Source of the DNA: Corynebacterium lubricantis DSM 45231
GTDB lineage: Bacteria; Actinomycetota; Actinomycetes; Mycobacteriales; Mycobacteriaceae
DNA length: 64,000 nucleotides
Direction: 5' to 3'
Assembly: GCF_000379425.1 (NCBI RefSeq)
Contig: NZ_KB902183.1
Location: 130 to 64,129 of the forward strand
How positions within the stretch are numbered: the first letter of the stretch is position 1; every line of letters begins with the position of its first letter. A program made the translations under genes and the position numbers. The notes under the pieces were generated by a model, which was not told the origin of the DNA, did not search any database, and saw only the letters and a program-made list of their open reading frames with translations. Positions 45,286-53,353 of the stretch are shown here, in pieces.

Positions 45286-46827
45286 TTGAATACCGCTGAG
45301 AAGCTCGCTGACCTGCGAGCTCGCCTGGAAACGGCGAAGGACCCGGGCTCCGAGCGCTCCCGCAAGAGGCGCGACGACGCCGGGCAGACCACCCCGCGCG
45401 AGCGCATCAACGCATTGCTTGACGACGATTCCTTTGTGGAAATCGGCGCCCTGGGCAAAACCCCCGGCGACAAAGACGCCGTGTATTCCGATGGTGTGGT
45501 GACCGGTTATGGTCGTATCGACGGCCGTCCCGTGGTGGTCTACGCGCACGACAAGACCGTGTACGGCGGTTCCGTTGGCGTGACCTTTGGCAAGAAGGTC
45601 GTCGAGGTCATGGAGCTGGGCATTAAGGTCGGTTGCCCGATCATTGGTATCCAGGATTCCGGTGGTGCGCGTATTCAGGACGCCGTGACTTCGCTGGCGA
45701 TGTACTCCGAGATTGCGCGTCGTCAGCTGCCGCAGTCCGGTCGCGCGCCTCAGATCTCCATCATGTTGGGTAAGTCCGCCGGTGGCGCTGTGTATGCGCC
45801 GGTGACCACCGACTTCGTGGTTGCCGTGGAAGACCAGTCGGAAATGTATGTCACCGGCCCTGCCGTGATCCGCGAGGTCACCGGCGAGGACGTCACCTCC
45901 GAAGAGCTCGGCGGCGCCCGCCAGCAGGAGCTCAACGGCAACGTCCAGGCCGTGGTCGGCTCCGAGGACGAGGCCTTTGAGTTCGTGCGTGACCTGCTGG
46001 GCTACCTGCCTACCTCGACGTTTGATGAGGGCCCAGAAGTGTGGGCGCCTAGCGATGAAGACTTAGACGATGCGGCTCTCGACGAGTTCATGCCCGACGA
46101 TACGAACGCCGGCTACGACATGATGGACCTGCTGGTCCAACTCGGCGACGACGAGGATCTTGTCGAGATCCAGGAAAACTACGCGCCCAACCTGATCTGT
46201 GCGTTCGGCCGGATCGACGGGAAGTCCGTCGGCTTCGTAGCGAATAACCCGATGCATTTCGCCGGCTGTATCGACGCGGATGCCGCCGACAAGGGTGCAC
46301 GTTTCATTCGCACCTGCGACGCGTACAACATCCCGATTGTTTTCGTCGTGGATACGCCGGGCTACCTGCCAGGTGTTGATCAAGAAAAAGTCGGTTTGAT
46401 CCACCGCGGTGCGAAACTCGCTTTCGCGCTCGTGGAGGCCACCGTGCCGAAGGTGACGCTTATCGTGCGTAAGGCATACGGTGGCGCCTATGCGGTGATG
46501 GGTTCGAAGAACCTGACCGGAGACATCAACCTGGCGTGGCCGACCGGCCAGATTGCCGTGATGGGCTCCGCGGCCGCCGTTGTGATGATCCAGGGCAAGC
46601 AGCTGGCCCAGATCGAGGATCCGGATCAGCGAGCGTATATGAAGAAGGTGTTCATGGATTTCTACGAAGAAAACATGACAAGCCCGTACGTCGCCGCCGA
46701 GCGGGGGTATATCGATGCGATGATCGAACCCTCGCAGACGCGAATTGCCCTGCGTAAGGCGTTGCGGCAGTTGGAGACGAAGGACGAGAAGGACCTTCCG
46801 AAGAAGCACACCATCTCCCCGCTGTAA
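45286..46827 (+). CDS. accD3: acyl-CoA carboxylase carboxyltransferase subunit AccD3
   Basis: Beta subunit (513 aa from TTG 45286) of the acyl-CoA carboxylase that makes 2-carboxyacyl-CoA for Pks13. The crotonase-fold carboxyltransferase halves are both complete; conserved blocks include QDSGGARIQDAV, LGKSAGGAVYAP, FVVDTPGYLPG and RKAYGGAYAVMG. An ATG at 45259 (overlapping pks13 by 26 bp) gives a 522-aa form; I favour TTG because GAGAGG precedes it and the ATG has no site. It works with a shared biotinylated AccBC alpha subunit encoded elsewhere. Confidence 0.95.
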   Translation: MNTAEKLADLRARLETAKDPGSERSRKRRDDAGQTTPRERINALLDDDSFVEIGALGKTPGDKDAVYSDGVVTGYGRIDGRPVVVYAHDKTVYGGSVGVTFGKKVVEVMELGIKVGCPIIGIQDSGGARIQDAVTSLAMYSEIARRQLPQSGRAPQISIMLGKSAGGAVYAPVTTDFVVAVEDQSEMYVTGPAVIREVTGEDVTSEELGGARQQELNGNVQAVVGSEDEAFEFVRDLLGYLPTSTFDEGPEVWAPSDEDLDDAALDEFMPDDTNAGYDMMDLLVQLGDDEDLVEIQENYAPNLICAFGRIDGKSVGFVANNPMHFAGCIDADAADKGARFIRTCDAYNIPIVFVVDTPGYLPGVDQEKVGLIHRGAKLAFALVEATVPKVTLIVRKAYGGAYAVMGSKNLTGDINLAWPTGQIAVMGSAAAVVMIQGKQLAQIEDPDQRAYMKKVFMDFYEENMTSPYVAAERGYIDAMIEPSQTRIALRKALRQLETKDEKDLPKKHTISPL

Positions 46828-46890
46828 CAACTGTAAGATGGCCACCGATAATAATTTTGACATTAATCGACTTGTAAGGAGCATGCTTTT

Positions 46891-46995
46891 ATGCTGAGCA
46901 GCATCATGGACATCGTTGTTGAGATCGCAAACTACCTCGTCTGGCTCGGGGTCTCCCTGGGTGCCTCCAACCCACTGGAGTACATGGGCTCCTAA
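46891..46995 (+). CDS. 34-residue amphipathic small protein downstream of accD3
   Basis: A 34-aa protein starting MLSSIMDIVVEIANYLVW and ending NPLEYMGS. AAGGAG (46876-46881) stands 9 bases before ATG, and an AT-rich GATAATAATT element at about 46848 could be its own -10 box. The chain is a hydrophobic/amphipathic helix with acidic residues at i, i+4 (Asp7, Glu11), then LGVSLGAS and a polar tail; no cysteine or cleavable signal. This is the size and style of the signal-less, O-mycoloylated PorA/PorH/ProtX proteins of Corynebacterium outer membranes, but I see no clear sequence identity with them. Location in the mycolate locus makes a cell-envelope role plausible. An untranslated start alternative at 46884 is too close to the ribosome site. 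Confidence 0.7.
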   Translation: MLSSIMDIVVEIANYLVWLGVSLGASNPLEYMGS

Positions 46996-47016
46996 GTGGG
47001 CACTAGAATTTTCTCG

Positions 47017-47577
47017 CTAGACTAGCGGCACGAAACGGAACTGCCCGTGGGTAGACACCGTCGCGTGTCCGTAGACGTCTAGGCACAAGCGATGCATGGT
47101 CCCGGCGACGGGAATGACCATGGTTCCTCCCGGTGCGAGCTGTTTGACCAGCTCCGCCGGGATTTCTTTTGCCTCGGCCGAGACCAAAATACGATCGAAG
47201 GGGCTTTCCTCAGCAAGCCCGAGCTTTCTCCTGTGCGCCTGACGGATCTCGGCAGATTTCGCCCCGGATGCCTTGAGGTTGTTTTGCCCCATGCGCACCA
47301 AGTCGGGGACGAGCTCGACTCCCCACACATAGCCCTTCTCGCCGACCAATTCGGACAGCAGGGCCGTGGTCCAACCAGAGCCAGAGCCGACATCGAGGAC
47401 CTTATTTCCTGGGCGAGGGCCCAGGAGCATCAACATGATTTCAACCGTCGTGGGTTGGGAGTTGGTTTGGTCGTGTCCGATTGCGAGCGGGGCATCGATG
47501 TGTGCGTGCTCTGCGTATTCGGGAGGGAGGAAATCTGCCCGCGGTACGGCGAGCATGGCTTGTTCGATGCGCTCCAT
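47017..47577 (-). CDS. pcm: protein-L-isoaspartate O-methyltransferase family protein
   Basis: SAM-dependent methyltransferase (186 aa) of the PCMT family, which methylates isoaspartyl residues in damaged proteins. Recognisable pieces are VPRADFLPPEYAEHAH, the IGHDQTNSQPTTV substrate loop, the SAM-binding KVLDVGSGSGWTTALL, and FDRILVSAEAKEIP. It is a little shorter than typical (about 210). Convergent with the 34-aa gene, 21 bp apart. Whether it repairs proteins or acts on another substrate cannot be told from sequence. Confidence 0.82.
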   Translation of the reverse strand: MERIEQAMLAVPRADFLPPEYAEHAHIDAPLAIGHDQTNSQPTTVEIMLMLLGPRPGNKVLDVGSGSGWTTALLSELVGEKGYVWGVELVPDLVRMGQNNLKASGAKSAEIRQAHRRKLGLAEESPFDRILVSAEAKEIPAELVKQLAPGGTMVIPVAGTMHRLCLDVYGHATVSTHGQFRFVPLV

Positions 47578-47616
47578 ATCCCGATGCTACAGAGTTTCAC
47601 CACAGGAAAGTAGCCC

Positions 47617-47973
47617 CTAAGCGTTCGCCTTTGTATTCTTGCGCTGGGTTAATGCGTAGATGCCGCGCCAGCCCAGCATCAAAAGGGCAGACATGATGGT
47701 GGCCACCAGAATGAATGACCAGTGCGGAATTGCCGCGTTGCGGATGCCCCAGATAGCCAGGCCGACGACAACAGTAATCAACCAAATCCACACGCCACGA
47801 CCACCGCGGGTGACTAACCAACCAATTACCAAGCCCAGGGCAAACGGCCACAGCGTGGACAGGACTCCGCCGAAGTTGAAGGGCATGTCCGCGGATTGGT
47901 GGGCCATGCGAGCGAGGACCGCAAAGACGATGATTGCAATGAGGTCGGCGACAAAAGCGGTGGTTTTATTCAC
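47617..47973 (-). CDS. DUF3054 membrane protein
   Basis: A 118-aa membrane protein with four hydrophobic helices and the family-type start NKTTAFVADLIAIIVFAVLAR, then the GWLVTRGGRG loop. GTG at 47973 is preferred: it has GGGTAGGG before it and avoids overlap with the gene upstream; a longer frame (48030) would overlap that gene and begin with a non-membrane stretch. Function unknown. It lies 10 bp after the flippase-like gene in the same direction. Confidence 0.78.
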   Translation of the reverse strand: MNKTTAFVADLIAIIVFAVLARMAHQSADMPFNFGGVLSTLWPFALGLVIGWLVTRGGRGVWIWLITVVVGLAIWGIRNAAIPHWSFILVATIMSALLMLGWRGIYALTQRKNTKANA

Positions 47974-47983
47974 GTCAGTTACC

Positions 47984-49021
47984 CTACCCCTCTTCTTCTT
48001 CTTCGGTGTGTGCGGCGCGCCCTCTCCCAAGCATGTAGCCCTTGCCGGAGTACTTCACCAGGAAAATAATCCAGCCGATGATCGTGATCAGGCCGAAGGA
48101 GATGATGCGGTAGATAACGGTGGCGGCGGTAGCGTCGACAAGCGTCATGCCTGAAGCTACGAGCGCGCCTGCCGTGAGTGCCTCGACGGTGCCCACACCG
48201 CCTGGCGTGACTTGCGCGATGCCTGCAAGCTTCGCCATGACATAGGCAAGCGCGATGCCCATGATGGTGGTGTGGTTGTGGCTCGCCGAGATACCGGGAG
48301 GGCTGCCAAGGACCGCCCACACCGTGAAGAACAACGTCAACGCGTCGAGGAGACGGTTGAGCAATGAGGCCACGGAGGCGCCGAAAAACGCCTGCGGAGT
48401 CATGTGCACCGTGGCGAGCTGATCAATGATTTGCATGGACTTGCCGCGAATTTTCTGCGGCAGCCTTGCGGCCCACCTCTTCAAGATCGCGGGGTGCGTG
48501 GTGGCCCAGTAGACCGCCCAGATCACCAAGACGGTGAGCACGAGCGTAACAATGAGCGAGGTCAGCGACAGATCAGCTCCGAGGAAAAGCACTGCTCCGA
48601 TACCAATGAGGACGAGCCACATGGTCGAAATCACCGAGGACACCACGAAGAACCAACCACACAGCGCCACGGAGGCACCCCAGGATCGCTGCACCCGGAA
48701 GGTCAACCAGCCGGAAAACGCGGCCCCGCCGGGCAGGGAAGTGGACCACGCATTGGAAGCCAAGGTGATGTCCGTGGTTTCCTTCAACGAGACCTGCAGA
48801 TCGTCGTCCGAGTTAATCAGCAGGCGCATCACTTCAGACATCGCCACCAGGGCCAACACCGCCGAGATGACGGCGAATACGAGTGGGACTGGGTGTGCCT
48901 CGAGCAGGGTGAAGAAAGCTTCGCCAAGAAATGGCAGCTCATCGCGGAATGCCACGAGCAGCACGATCAGTACTACTAGTGGTGCGAGCCAGTTGATCCA
49001 TTTCTTGAGCGTTGGGTTCAC
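47984..49021 (-). CDS. lysylphosphatidylglycerol-synthase-TM/flippase-like membrane protein
   Basis: Polytopic protein (345 aa) of the LPG_synthase_TM (UPF0104) family, with about eight membrane helices and the family's hallmark strings NAWSTSLPGGAAFSGWLTF, LLNRLLDALTLFF and QVTPGGVGTVEALTAGAL. It has only the membrane half seen in MprF, without the aminoacyl-transferase domain; such proteins are suspected lipid or glycolipid transporters. Its ATG overlaps the stop of cmpL1 by 4 bp, and the mycolate exporter and this protein are thus made from one message. The C-terminus ends in a run of Glu. Confidence 0.83.
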   Translation of the reverse strand: MNPTLKKWINWLAPLVVLIVLLVAFRDELPFLGEAFFTLLEAHPVPLVFAVISAVLALVAMSEVMRLLINSDDDLQVSLKETTDITLASNAWSTSLPGGAAFSGWLTFRVQRSWGASVALCGWFFVVSSVISTMWLVLIGIGAVLFLGADLSLTSLIVTLVLTVLVIWAVYWATTHPAILKRWAARLPQKIRGKSMQIIDQLATVHMTPQAFFGASVASLLNRLLDALTLFFTVWAVLGSPPGISASHNHTTIMGIALAYVMAKLAGIAQVTPGGVGTVEALTAGALVASGMTLVDATAATVIYRIISFGLITIIGWIIFLVKYSGKGYMLGRGRAAHTEEEEEG

Positions 49022-51297
49022 TGTTGCTGCTCGAGACGCTTCTTCAGCTCGCTAAACGGAATCAGTTGACTATCTTCCGAGGTAGTCACACCCGAACGTG
49101 CGTGCGCCGGGGCGAGCACGGTGTCGTCGATACGCGTTTCGCTTAACGACGACCCACTGGTCTGTGGCTGGGACTCGCCCTCGCCGATGCGGTAGTAGAT
49201 CTTCTTGACCCACTGCGGTGCCCACCAATTGTCCTCGCGGAGCTCGTGCATGACGGCGGGGACAAGCAAGAGGCGAATCAGGGTGGCGTCGAGCGCGAGA
49301 GAGAAGATCATGCCGAAGGCGATGTACTTCATCATCACGATTTCCGAGAGCGCGAAGGCCGCGGCCACCACGATCATGATCAACGCGGCAGCTGTAATGA
49401 TGCCGCCGGTGTGGGCCGTGCCGTACTTGATGGCCTGATCCGTGGTGGCGCCCTTGTCGCGCGCCTCCACGATGCGGGAGACGAGGAAGACCTCGTAGTC
49501 CGTGGAGAGACCGTAGAGAATCGCGATGATGAGAACGAGAACGGGGCTCATCAACGGGCCGGGAGTGAAGTTGAACAAACCTGCACCCACACCGTCGACG
49601 AAGACGAGGGTGAGGAAGCCCAGCGTCGCACCGATGCCCAACACGTTCATGATGACGGCCTTGATCGGCAAGATGAGGGAGCCGAAGAGGAAGGACATCA
49701 AAATGAACGTGGCCAACACCATGTAGAGGGCCATCCATGGCAACTTCTCGAGGAGCGCTTCGATGGATTCGACCTCCATCGCCGGTGTGCCCGAGATGTA
49801 GAGGTTCACACCCTCTGGGGCCTCGATCTCACGGAGTTGGTCGATGACGTACTGGCCGTTGTTTCGGTCAGCCAGACCCGCGGACAACACGGTGGTGCCA
49901 TCGACTGTGGAGGTAGCCGGCGCGAGCGGGCTGGCCAGACCATCAATTTCACGGGTCTGCATCACAACGTCTACGAGCTGATCGTTTGTGGCGTCGGTGA
50001 CCACAAGCTTGATGGGGTCGGTGCGGAATTGCGGAAAGACCTCGTTGAACTCGTCTTGAGTCTGGCGAGTTTCGTTCGACGGTGGCAGATAGCTCTCGTT
50101 AATGCCGCCGAATTGAATACCAGCGACCGGGACGGTCAGCAGGATCAAGCCACCTGCGACGACCACGATGGTCTTTTTGGAATGCTTCATGGCCCACGCC
50201 GGGATCTTGTACCAGATCGTGTCTTCGATCTTGCGGCCCTTGCGGGAGGTGCGCCTCACCGACCACTTATCAATGTTGGGCCCCAACATGCCGAACACAG
50301 CGGGGAGCACGGTGACCGAAATGATCGCGGCAAGCAGGACCGCACTGATGGCACCGTAGGCGACAGACTTCAAGAAGGCCTGCGGGAACATGATCAGGCC
50401 AGAAAGCGCCACGCCCACCATCAAGGCGGAAAAGAACACCGTTTTGCCGGCCGTGGCGGTGGTGACTGCCACGGCTTCTTCCACACCGGTGCCTTTGTCC
50501 ATCTCCTCGCGGAATCTGGAGACCATAAAGAGGCCGTAGTCGATGGCAAGGCCGAGACCCAGCAGCGTGATCACCGACTGGGAGAAGATATTGACCTGCA
50601 GGTAGTTCGCCAGGATGGCGAGGATCGACAGGGATCCAATGATCGACAAAATACCCACGATCAGTGGCATCGCAGCAGCTACCACGCCACCAAACACGAA
50701 CAGCAAGATGATGGCGACAAGAATGACACCTAAGACTTCGGCGCGGGCGATGTCGTTGGCCATGCCATCATCGAGTGCGTCGGCGATGGCGGTGGCGCCT
50801 GCGACCTCCAAGGTGGCGCCGGCGGGCAACTCGATGGACTTCGCGGCATCTTCAAGCGTGCGGAAATCCTTGAGCGTTTGCTCCCCGTCGCCGGCGAGAC
50901 CGATAGCGGCGAAGGCGTACTGACCATCGTCGGAAATCTGCTGCTGATTCGGGGACGCGAAATAGCTGGTGACAGAATCTATCTGCTCGCTATAGTCACG
51001 CTCGAGGCCCTGAATGGCCGAGTTTGCTGCATTGAAGACTTCCGGGTCGGTGACCTGCTGGCCGTCTGCGGCCTTCACCACCAAAATCACATCGCCGGAG
51101 TTATCGCGGCCAAAGGTTTCCTGTTCGATCACCGCGGCGGCGGTCGACTCGGCCCCGGGATCTTCCCAGCCTTCCTGGCTCATGCGTTCGCCCAATTTGG
51201 TGCCGAACAAGAAATGCATCGCCAGGATAATGATGACGACTACCAGCGGGATGATCCGTCGGTGACGGTAGGCAAAATGTCCCCACCTGTAAAACAT
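49018..51297 (-). CDS. cmpL1: MmpL-family trehalose monocorynomycolate exporter (MmpL3/CmpL1 type)
   Basis: RND-family transporter (759 aa from ATG 51297, which follows AGGAGG). Twelve membrane helices are arranged as two MMPL halves, each with an extracytoplasmic loop domain after its first helix. The two Asp-Tyr proton-relay pairs are present: Asp253-Tyr254 (GLAIDYGLF) and Asp600-Tyr601 (LSTDYEVF), matching those of MmpL3. A short basic N-terminus (MFYRWGHFAYRHRR) and a ~75-residue cytoplasmic tail follow the usual plan. Placement beside an NYN gene, trmB and pckG mirrors M. tuberculosis mmpL3 (Rv0206c) and supports the role of moving trehalose monomycolate across the membrane. Confidence 0.92.
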   Translation of the reverse strand: MFYRWGHFAYRHRRIIPLVVVIIILAMHFLFGTKLGERMSQEGWEDPGAESTAAAVIEQETFGRDNSGDVILVVKAADGQQVTDPEVFNAANSAIQGLERDYSEQIDSVTSYFASPNQQQISDDGQYAFAAIGLAGDGEQTLKDFRTLEDAAKSIELPAGATLEVAGATAIADALDDGMANDIARAEVLGVILVAIILLFVFGGVVAAAMPLIVGILSIIGSLSILAILANYLQVNIFSQSVITLLGLGLAIDYGLFMVSRFREEMDKGTGVEEAVAVTTATAGKTVFFSALMVGVALSGLIMFPQAFLKSVAYGAISAVLLAAIISVTVLPAVFGMLGPNIDKWSVRRTSRKGRKIEDTIWYKIPAWAMKHSKKTIVVVAGGLILLTVPVAGIQFGGINESYLPPSNETRQTQDEFNEVFPQFRTDPIKLVVTDATNDQLVDVVMQTREIDGLASPLAPATSTVDGTTVLSAGLADRNNGQYVIDQLREIEAPEGVNLYISGTPAMEVESIEALLEKLPWMALYMVLATFILMSFLFGSLILPIKAVIMNVLGIGATLGFLTLVFVDGVGAGLFNFTPGPLMSPVLVLIIAILYGLSTDYEVFLVSRIVEARDKGATTDQAIKYGTAHTGGIITAAALIMIVVAAAFALSEIVMMKYIAFGMIFSLALDATLIRLLLVPAVMHELREDNWWAPQWVKKIYYRIGEGESQPQTSGSSLSETRIDDTVLAPAHARSGVTTSEDSQLIPFSELKKRLEQQQ

Positions 51298-51314
51298 ACG
51301 GGTCCTCCTGCCCT

Positions 51315-51995
51315 CTAGTGCTGTCGCGTGTTGTGTAGCAAGGCGGTCAGCGGGCGGAAAGGCTGCAACCACGCGCCTTCCTCAGGCAGCTGATCCAGGC
51401 TGATACGTGGCAGCGGCTCGCGGAATACCCCAGGGATATCCTCAAGATCAACGAAATCAATGGTCTCATGCGCGACGGCCCACGAAGCGTGCTCGTGGAA
51501 ACCAAGCACGGTAACAGGCAATCCCTCTGCCGCGAGTTCTTCTAGAGAGTCCTGGAAGTTTTGGCCATCGGCACTGGCGACGACGATCCCACGCAGCACA
51601 CCTTCCGCGCGGCGGCGCTGAATGTGCGCGAGCATGTCCGGATCGACATCAGAATCTTCGTCCGTTTTGGGTTTGGCAAACACCGCGAAGCCGACATTCC
51701 GAAGCGCCTCCACCCACGGCCGAATAACATCGGCGCCACCGGGTGTGACATTGGTGAACACGGTTGCCTCGGGCTCGATGCGGGTGTCTGTGTCGGCGGA
51801 GAGATCCTGGGCACGCTGAATAAGCCAACGGCCCACGGCATCAAACCGTGGGCGGTATGCAGCAGTTGGACGACCACCAAGAATGGCACCGAGACCCATG
51901 TCTAGATTTGGGGCGTCCCAGACCAGGAGCAGGGATTCAGGGCCATGTTCTGCGCCCGGGGTATAGGGGTGGGTGATTTCGTGTAAATCGGTCAT
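51315..51995 (-). CDS. NYN-domain protein
   Basis: Cytoplasmic protein (226 aa) of the NYN family, a PIN-like fold that often has ribonuclease activity. Acidic positions expected for metal binding are visible in LLVWDAPNLDMGLG, DEDSDVDPDM and VVASADGQNF. It corresponds by context to Rv0207c. ATG overlaps the trmB TAA by one base and the stop is 17 bp before cmpL1, so trmB-NYN-cmpL1-flippase form one leftward transcript. RNA target unknown. Confidence 0.83.
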   Translation of the reverse strand: MTDLHEITHPYTPGAEHGPESLLLVWDAPNLDMGLGAILGGRPTAAYRPRFDAVGRWLIQRAQDLSADTDTRIEPEATVFTNVTPGGADVIRPWVEALRNVGFAVFAKPKTDEDSDVDPDMLAHIQRRRAEGVLRGIVVASADGQNFQDSLEELAAEGLPVTVLGFHEHASWAVAHETIDFVDLEDIPGVFREPLPRISLDQLPEEGAWLQPFRPLTALLHNTRQH

Positions 51996-52780
51996 TATGA
52001 ATTATCTCTTTTCCGCCACAGGTATTCCTTGATGACGTGATCTTTGTGAAGGCCCTTGCCTTCGAATTTAGTAATGACCTGGCGATCGGTCAGGATCGGG
52101 CAGTCTTCCCAGGGCCAGCCCATAAATTCCAATTGCGGTTCGACGTGAATAAGCTCGTCGATCCATTCAGCATAGTCGGCGTGATCAGTAGCAACATGGA
52201 GAATGCCACCTGTTTTGAGGCGTGAGGCGATGAGATTGAGCGGTCCGGATTGGATAATGCGGCGTTTGTTGTGCCGAGCCTTCGGCCACGGGTCGGGGAA
52301 GAAAATGCGGACACCGTCAAGAGATTCGGGGGCGATCATGCGGGAGAGTACTTCAATGCCGTCTCCCCGGACCATCCGAATGTTGTCAATGTTTTCGCGC
52401 ACCACGGTGCCCAGGAGCTTGGCAAGGCCCGGTTTGTAGAGTTCGACTGCGATGATGTTGGTGTCTGCTTCCAGTGGTGCCATAGCAGCAGTGGAGGTGC
52501 CCGTGCCAGAGCCAATTTCGACGATGGTGGGGTGGCCACTGCGACCGAACCAGGAGTCAACGTCTAGTGGGGCGTCTTCGAGGAGGGTTCCGAGGTGAGG
52601 CCAGTGCTCGTCGAAAAGCGCTTCTTGATTGTCCGTGAGCGTGCCACGCCGGAAACTGACGGAGCCGAGACGTGGGTAGTCGAGCCCGTCGTTGAATTCG
52701 GTTTGAAGTGGCCTGCCAGCAGGTAATTCACCGGTTCCCAGGCGCGGTTGCGAGGGGGAGGAAAAATCAGAATTATTCAT
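51995..52780 (-). CDS. trmB: tRNA (guanine-N7-)-methyltransferase
   Basis: TrmB-type SAM methyltransferase (about 261 aa) forming m7G46 in tRNA. The N-terminal ~60 residues are variable; the SAM pocket is [15 protein letters not shown], and the characteristic [15 protein letters not shown] tRNA-contact motif is intact. ATG at 52780 is used; a GTG 18 bases upstream is also possible, and neither has a clear ribosome binding site. First gene of the leftward cmpL1 unit. Confidence 0.93.
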   Translation of the reverse strand: MNNSDFSSPSQPRLGTGELPAGRPLQTEFNDGLDYPRLGSVSFRRGTLTDNQEALFDEHWPHLGTLLEDAPLDVDSWFGRSGHPTIVEIGSGTGTSTAAMAPLEADTNIIAVELYKPGLAKLLGTVVRENIDNIRMVRGDGIEVLSRMIAPESLDGVRIFFPDPWPKARHNKRRIIQSGPLNLIASRLKTGGILHVATDHADYAEWIDELIHVEPQLEFMGWPWEDCPILTDRQVITKFEGKGLHKDHVIKEYLWRKRDNS

Positions 52781-52896
52781 CACTTCACTATTGTCCACGT
52801 GACATGCGAAAATGTAAAACCTTTCTCTATCAATTTCGGCACAATTTTAACTTGTCAGGTCTGATGCGGGTGGCTCAAACCGGCCGATTTTTCGCC

Positions 52897-52913
52897 CGAC
52901 GAGTGACTCGTCG
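52897..52913. promoter_or_regulatory. 17-bp palindrome CGACGAGTGACTCGTCG
   Basis: Perfect 8-bp arms around one base, with no T-run; a dimeric regulator operator is the natural reading. It lies ~120 bp before trmB and ~440 bp before pckG. It is not a GlxR (TGTGA-N6-TCACA) site. Confidence 0.4.
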
Positions 52914-53244
52914 AAAAGCATTCTCCCCCGTTCGGGTGTGACAATCGGAAATTTCGGCGGTGGGAAATGGCTTGACGCGAAGGACATTCGTTTTCTGGAT
53001 TTGAAGAAGATTGTGCTATTGGTTGCAAAAAGACTAGTTCTTATTGCAGCGTGCTGGCCATTTTCGGGGCGGTTTTTCCGGTGTGGATAGGCAGGGAAAA
53101 CGGGTCAATGACCGGCAGTAACAGACGTGTTAAAAACCTTATTAGCAATCTTTGCAATACCTAATTTCGGGTGTGATTGGGCGGGCGGTTTTGGGGGCAA
53201 ACGCCACTGCAGGGCACGCGAAATAGTGGTTTGTCTCACTGGTA

Positions 53245-53266
53245 ATGACCTGACGGTAAAGGTCAT
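53245..53266. promoter_or_regulatory. inverted repeat ATGACCT-N8-AGGTCAT upstream of pckG
   Basis: Identical 7-bp arms separated by 8 bp, located 88-109 bp before the pckG start. The size fits a GntR- or TetR-type operator. No specific regulator can be named. Confidence 0.4.
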
Positions 53267-53353
53267 ACGTAAAAGGGGCGGGCTTATAGCTCTTTCCTTA
53301 GTTAATCTTAGAGGTACGAAACGCCGAATGTAGGAAATCAGTCAGGAGATTAG

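Larger units (their letters stand above)
52781..53353. other. long divergent region between trmB and pckG
   Basis: About 570 bp without a convincing gene (a 68-codon frame at 53127-53333 lacks a ribosome binding site and protein-like composition). It holds a perfect 17-bp palindrome (52897-52913), an inverted repeat with 7-bp arms (53245-53266), and AATCTTTGCAATA (53147-53159), which loosely resembles the RamB motif family. Its length and content suggest complex control of pckG. Confidence 0.6.

Noticed and set aside
49246-50733. 495-codon plus-strand frame opposite cmpL1
   Set aside because: His/Asp/Arg/Gly-rich shadow of a membrane-protein gene; no start signal.
53127-53333. 68-codon frame upstream of pckG
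   Set aside because: No ribosome site, mixed composition, spans the probable promoter/operator region.
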